Source: Planctomycetaceae bacterium (GTDB lineage Bacteria > Planctomycetota > Planctomycetia > Planctomycetales > Planctomycetaceae). Taken from it: 64,000 bases of DNA. How positions within the stretch are numbered: the stretch's first letter is position 1; each line of letters begins with the position of its first letter. Positions 62,542-64,000 of this stretch are shown here, piece by piece. The stretch spans positions 86,493 to 150,492 of the forward strand of contig JANSXP010000011.1 of the NCBI GenBank assembly GCA_024742875.1. Direction: 5' to 3'. The translations under genes and the position numbers were made by a program. The notes under the pieces are model-generated. The model did no database searches, was not told where the DNA came from, and worked only from the letters and a program-made list of their open reading frames with translations.

Positions 62542-64000
62542 GTTCTGCTGATTCGGGGTTTCCAGCGTCCGACCTGTCCTGTGCCGGTTGCAGGAGGCAC
62601 ATGCGGGACAGCCGACGCAGTCCATGCTCGACCAGCTGCCGCAGCAGCTCTCCGTTTTGGGCAAGCGTCCTGGCATCGCCGCCGTCGTGTTCCACCACAA
62701 GGTCGCCGGCGAGTATCAGCTGACCAAACTCCTCCGCCAGCCCGTCGACGTCATGCGTACCATCCAGCCGCCGCAGCAACTGACAATCGAGATCATTGAG
62801 CGACACCACGTCATGCTGCAGATTGGTGGCCCACTTCTGTACGGTCGCCTGATGTCGAATCAACGCATTCGCAAACGGCCGTGGCTCAATGTCCAGCGTA
62901 AACCGTGGTGATCCGGCTCGCAGACTCACCAGATCCCGGGAATACAATTCCAGCATCAGCTGAGTGATACTCATCTGGTCTTCTGCGACACGATCAGAGT
63001 TGCGGACCGCAAACGCATCCATCCCCTCGGCCGCTGCCAGACGACGACTGGCGACTTTAGCGAGATTCGCGAACGGAATCGCTGCCGGCGAAACGTCATA
63101 AAGTTCCAGCAGCGCGGCTTTCAGAATCGGCTGGGTCACGGTCGCCGTCACACCCGCCTGACCGCGAAATTCCTCCGCGGCAGGCAGCGTCACGTTGAAC
63201 GATGAAGAGGCCGGCTGCAACGACGAAACGATGTGCATATCGGCCAGTTGCTGTTCACTCAACTCCCGCACTGGCTGCAAATCTCCGTGACACAGCAGGG
63301 TGCGGCGGAAAGTTCGATTGCGGACGAAATCCAGATACTGCTCCACGTGAATCAGGCTGGAGCCGAGCTGCTGCAGCGTCTCATCCACTTTTTCGCCGTA
63401 ATTGGCCGGAATCATCTCACTCAGCTGAGTTTCGCACAGATACCTCAGTCCATGCTGACCGGCTCGCTCTGCAAACTCGTGAAAGAACAGTGGTTCGTTG
63501 TTGGCTTCCAGGTGCTCATGAAACAAGTAGCTGTCGGCACGCGGACGAATCAGTTCCGCCTCCCGTTTGAGCAGCTCATGGTACGTCGGATCAGTGGCCG
63601 GACCGGACTCAATAAGAAAATCGAGCAGGGCCCGCGCCTGGGCAACCTGAGTTTCCGCATCGTCAAACTGCCGCGCGTGAAAGCACATCATCTGCCGCAC
63701 CATTCCGCGCATGAACCAGCCGGGGTTGGTGTTGTAGCTGATGTACGCCACACCGTGCCTGGAGAGATTCTCGGCACTGATCCGCAGAATGGCGTCCTGC
63801 ACCTGAGAAGGCACCCAGGAATAAACGCCGTGGCAGATGATATAGTCAAACAGACCGTCAGTCGGACCGATTTCTGTCAGACTCTGATGCCGCAGTTCGA
63901 TGTTCTGCAGCCCCACCGACTGAATGAGTTCGTGACCTTCGGCAACCTGTCGCCCGGAAAGATCCACTCCGACAAATGTGGACTGCGGCATGGCGGCCGC
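62534..64000 (-). CDS. SAM-dependent methyltransferase with regulatory domain, 5' end cut by window
   Basis: The frame is open to the right edge: three alanine codons precede the methionine at 63991, as in the family phrase …AAAMPQSTFVGVDLS, so the glycine-rich SAM motif lies outside. Visible parts are motif I end (FVGVDLSGRQVAEG), FDYIICHGVYSWVP, LSRHGVAYISYNTNPGWFMRGM, then the methyltransferase regulatory domain (about 140-330; YHELLKREAELI, FHEFAERAGQHGLRYLCETQ) and a C-terminal winged-helix-like part (LDCQLLRRLDGTHDVDGLAEEF). Such proteins are predicted to methylate proteins or small molecules. Convergent with vgrG; no clear link to the secretion system. Confidence 0.9.
   Translation of the reverse strand, partial: AAAMPQSTFVGVDLSGRQVAEGHELIQSVGLQNIELRHQSLTEIGPTDGLFDYIICHGVYSWVPSQVQDAILRISAENLSRHGVAYISYNTNPGWFMRGMVRQMMCFHARQFDDAETQVAQARALLDFLIESGPATDPTYHELLKREAELIRPRADSYLFHEHLEANNEPLFFHEFAERAGQHGLRYLCETQLSEMIPANYGEKVDETLQQLGSSLIHVEQYLDFVRNRTFRRTLLCHGDLQPVRELSEQQLADMHIVSSLQPASSSFNVTLPAAEEFRGQAGVTATVTQPILKAALLELYDVSPAAIPFANLAKVASRRLAAAEGMDAFAVRNSDRVAEDQMSITQLMLELYSRDLVSLRAGSPRFTLDIEPRPFANALIRHQATVQKWATNLQHDVVSLNDLDCQLLRRLDGTHDVDGLAEEFGQLILAGDLVVEHDGGDARTLAQNGELLRQLVEHGLRRLSRMCLLQPAQDRSDAGNPESAELS

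Noticed and set aside
62534..64000. Methyltransferase as T6SS effector
   Set aside because: It is convergent, has the usual cellular methyltransferase plus regulatory-domain layout and no secretion marker.

Overview
The window reads as chromosomal DNA of a planctomycete (phylum Planctomycetota; genus not determinable from sequence alone). The evidence is a set of families typical of that phylum: DUF1552 proteins paired with large cytochrome-like DUF1587/1595/1592/1588/1585 proteins, several secreted sulfatases, and unusual secreted fusions (sialate-esterase-like with beta-lactamase-like; esterase with FG-GAP repeats). I saw no tRNA, rRNA, CRISPR array, insertion sequence or prophage. Both ends cut a gene: a DUF1592-family gene on the left and a SAM-methyltransferase gene on the right.

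Region 1 (about 1-25.3 kb) is a secreted catabolic region. Two blocks of Tat-exported DUF1552 proteins and Sec-exported DUF1592-family proteins (1-5.7 kb and 15.6-21.5 kb, the second ending in a frameshifted, truncated copy) surround a sulfatase, a DUF3472-like protein, an esterase/FG-GAP fusion and a SASA/beta-lactamase fusion. Two further sulfatases on the minus strand close the region. A small minus-strand membrane protein and a near-perfect 45-bp palindrome lie at 14.6-15.4 kb. The likely theme is breakdown of sulfated, esterified polysaccharides; the sulfatase-maturing enzyme is not in the window.

Region 2 (25.9-43 kb) is a minus-strand gene series, probably an operon, reading from 43 kb down. 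It encodes a degenerate FHA-domain protein, a 1792-residue membrane-anchored protein with an inactive caspase-like domain, a cysteine-rich lipoprotein, a 1553-residue membrane-anchored protein with an intact caspase-type His/Cys pair plus a von Willebrand A domain, a membrane Ser/Thr kinase, and a probable outer-membrane beta-barrel.

Region 3 (43.3-62.5 kb) is divergent from region 2 and encodes a type VI secretion system (T6SS): TssA, TssB, TssC, a second TssC-family protein, TagJ/ImpE, TssE, TssF, TssG, ClpV (TssH), Hcp, then seven more Hcp-like proteins (one on the plus strand, six in a tight minus-strand operon) and VgrG. The order tssA-B-C-C'-tagJ-E-F-G matches the impA-H order known from Rhizobium.

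The most interesting feature is the T6SS as a whole. It has eight Hcp-like tube proteins, two sheath proteins, and no tssJ, tssK, tssL or tssM in the window. In the position where a membrane complex might be encoded, a divergent operon carries a lipoprotein, two very large single-pass caspase-like proteins (one intact, one dead), a kinase, a degenerate FHA protein and a beta-barrel. Whether these substitute for or regulate the missing parts is inference; the gene content itself is read directly from the sequence.
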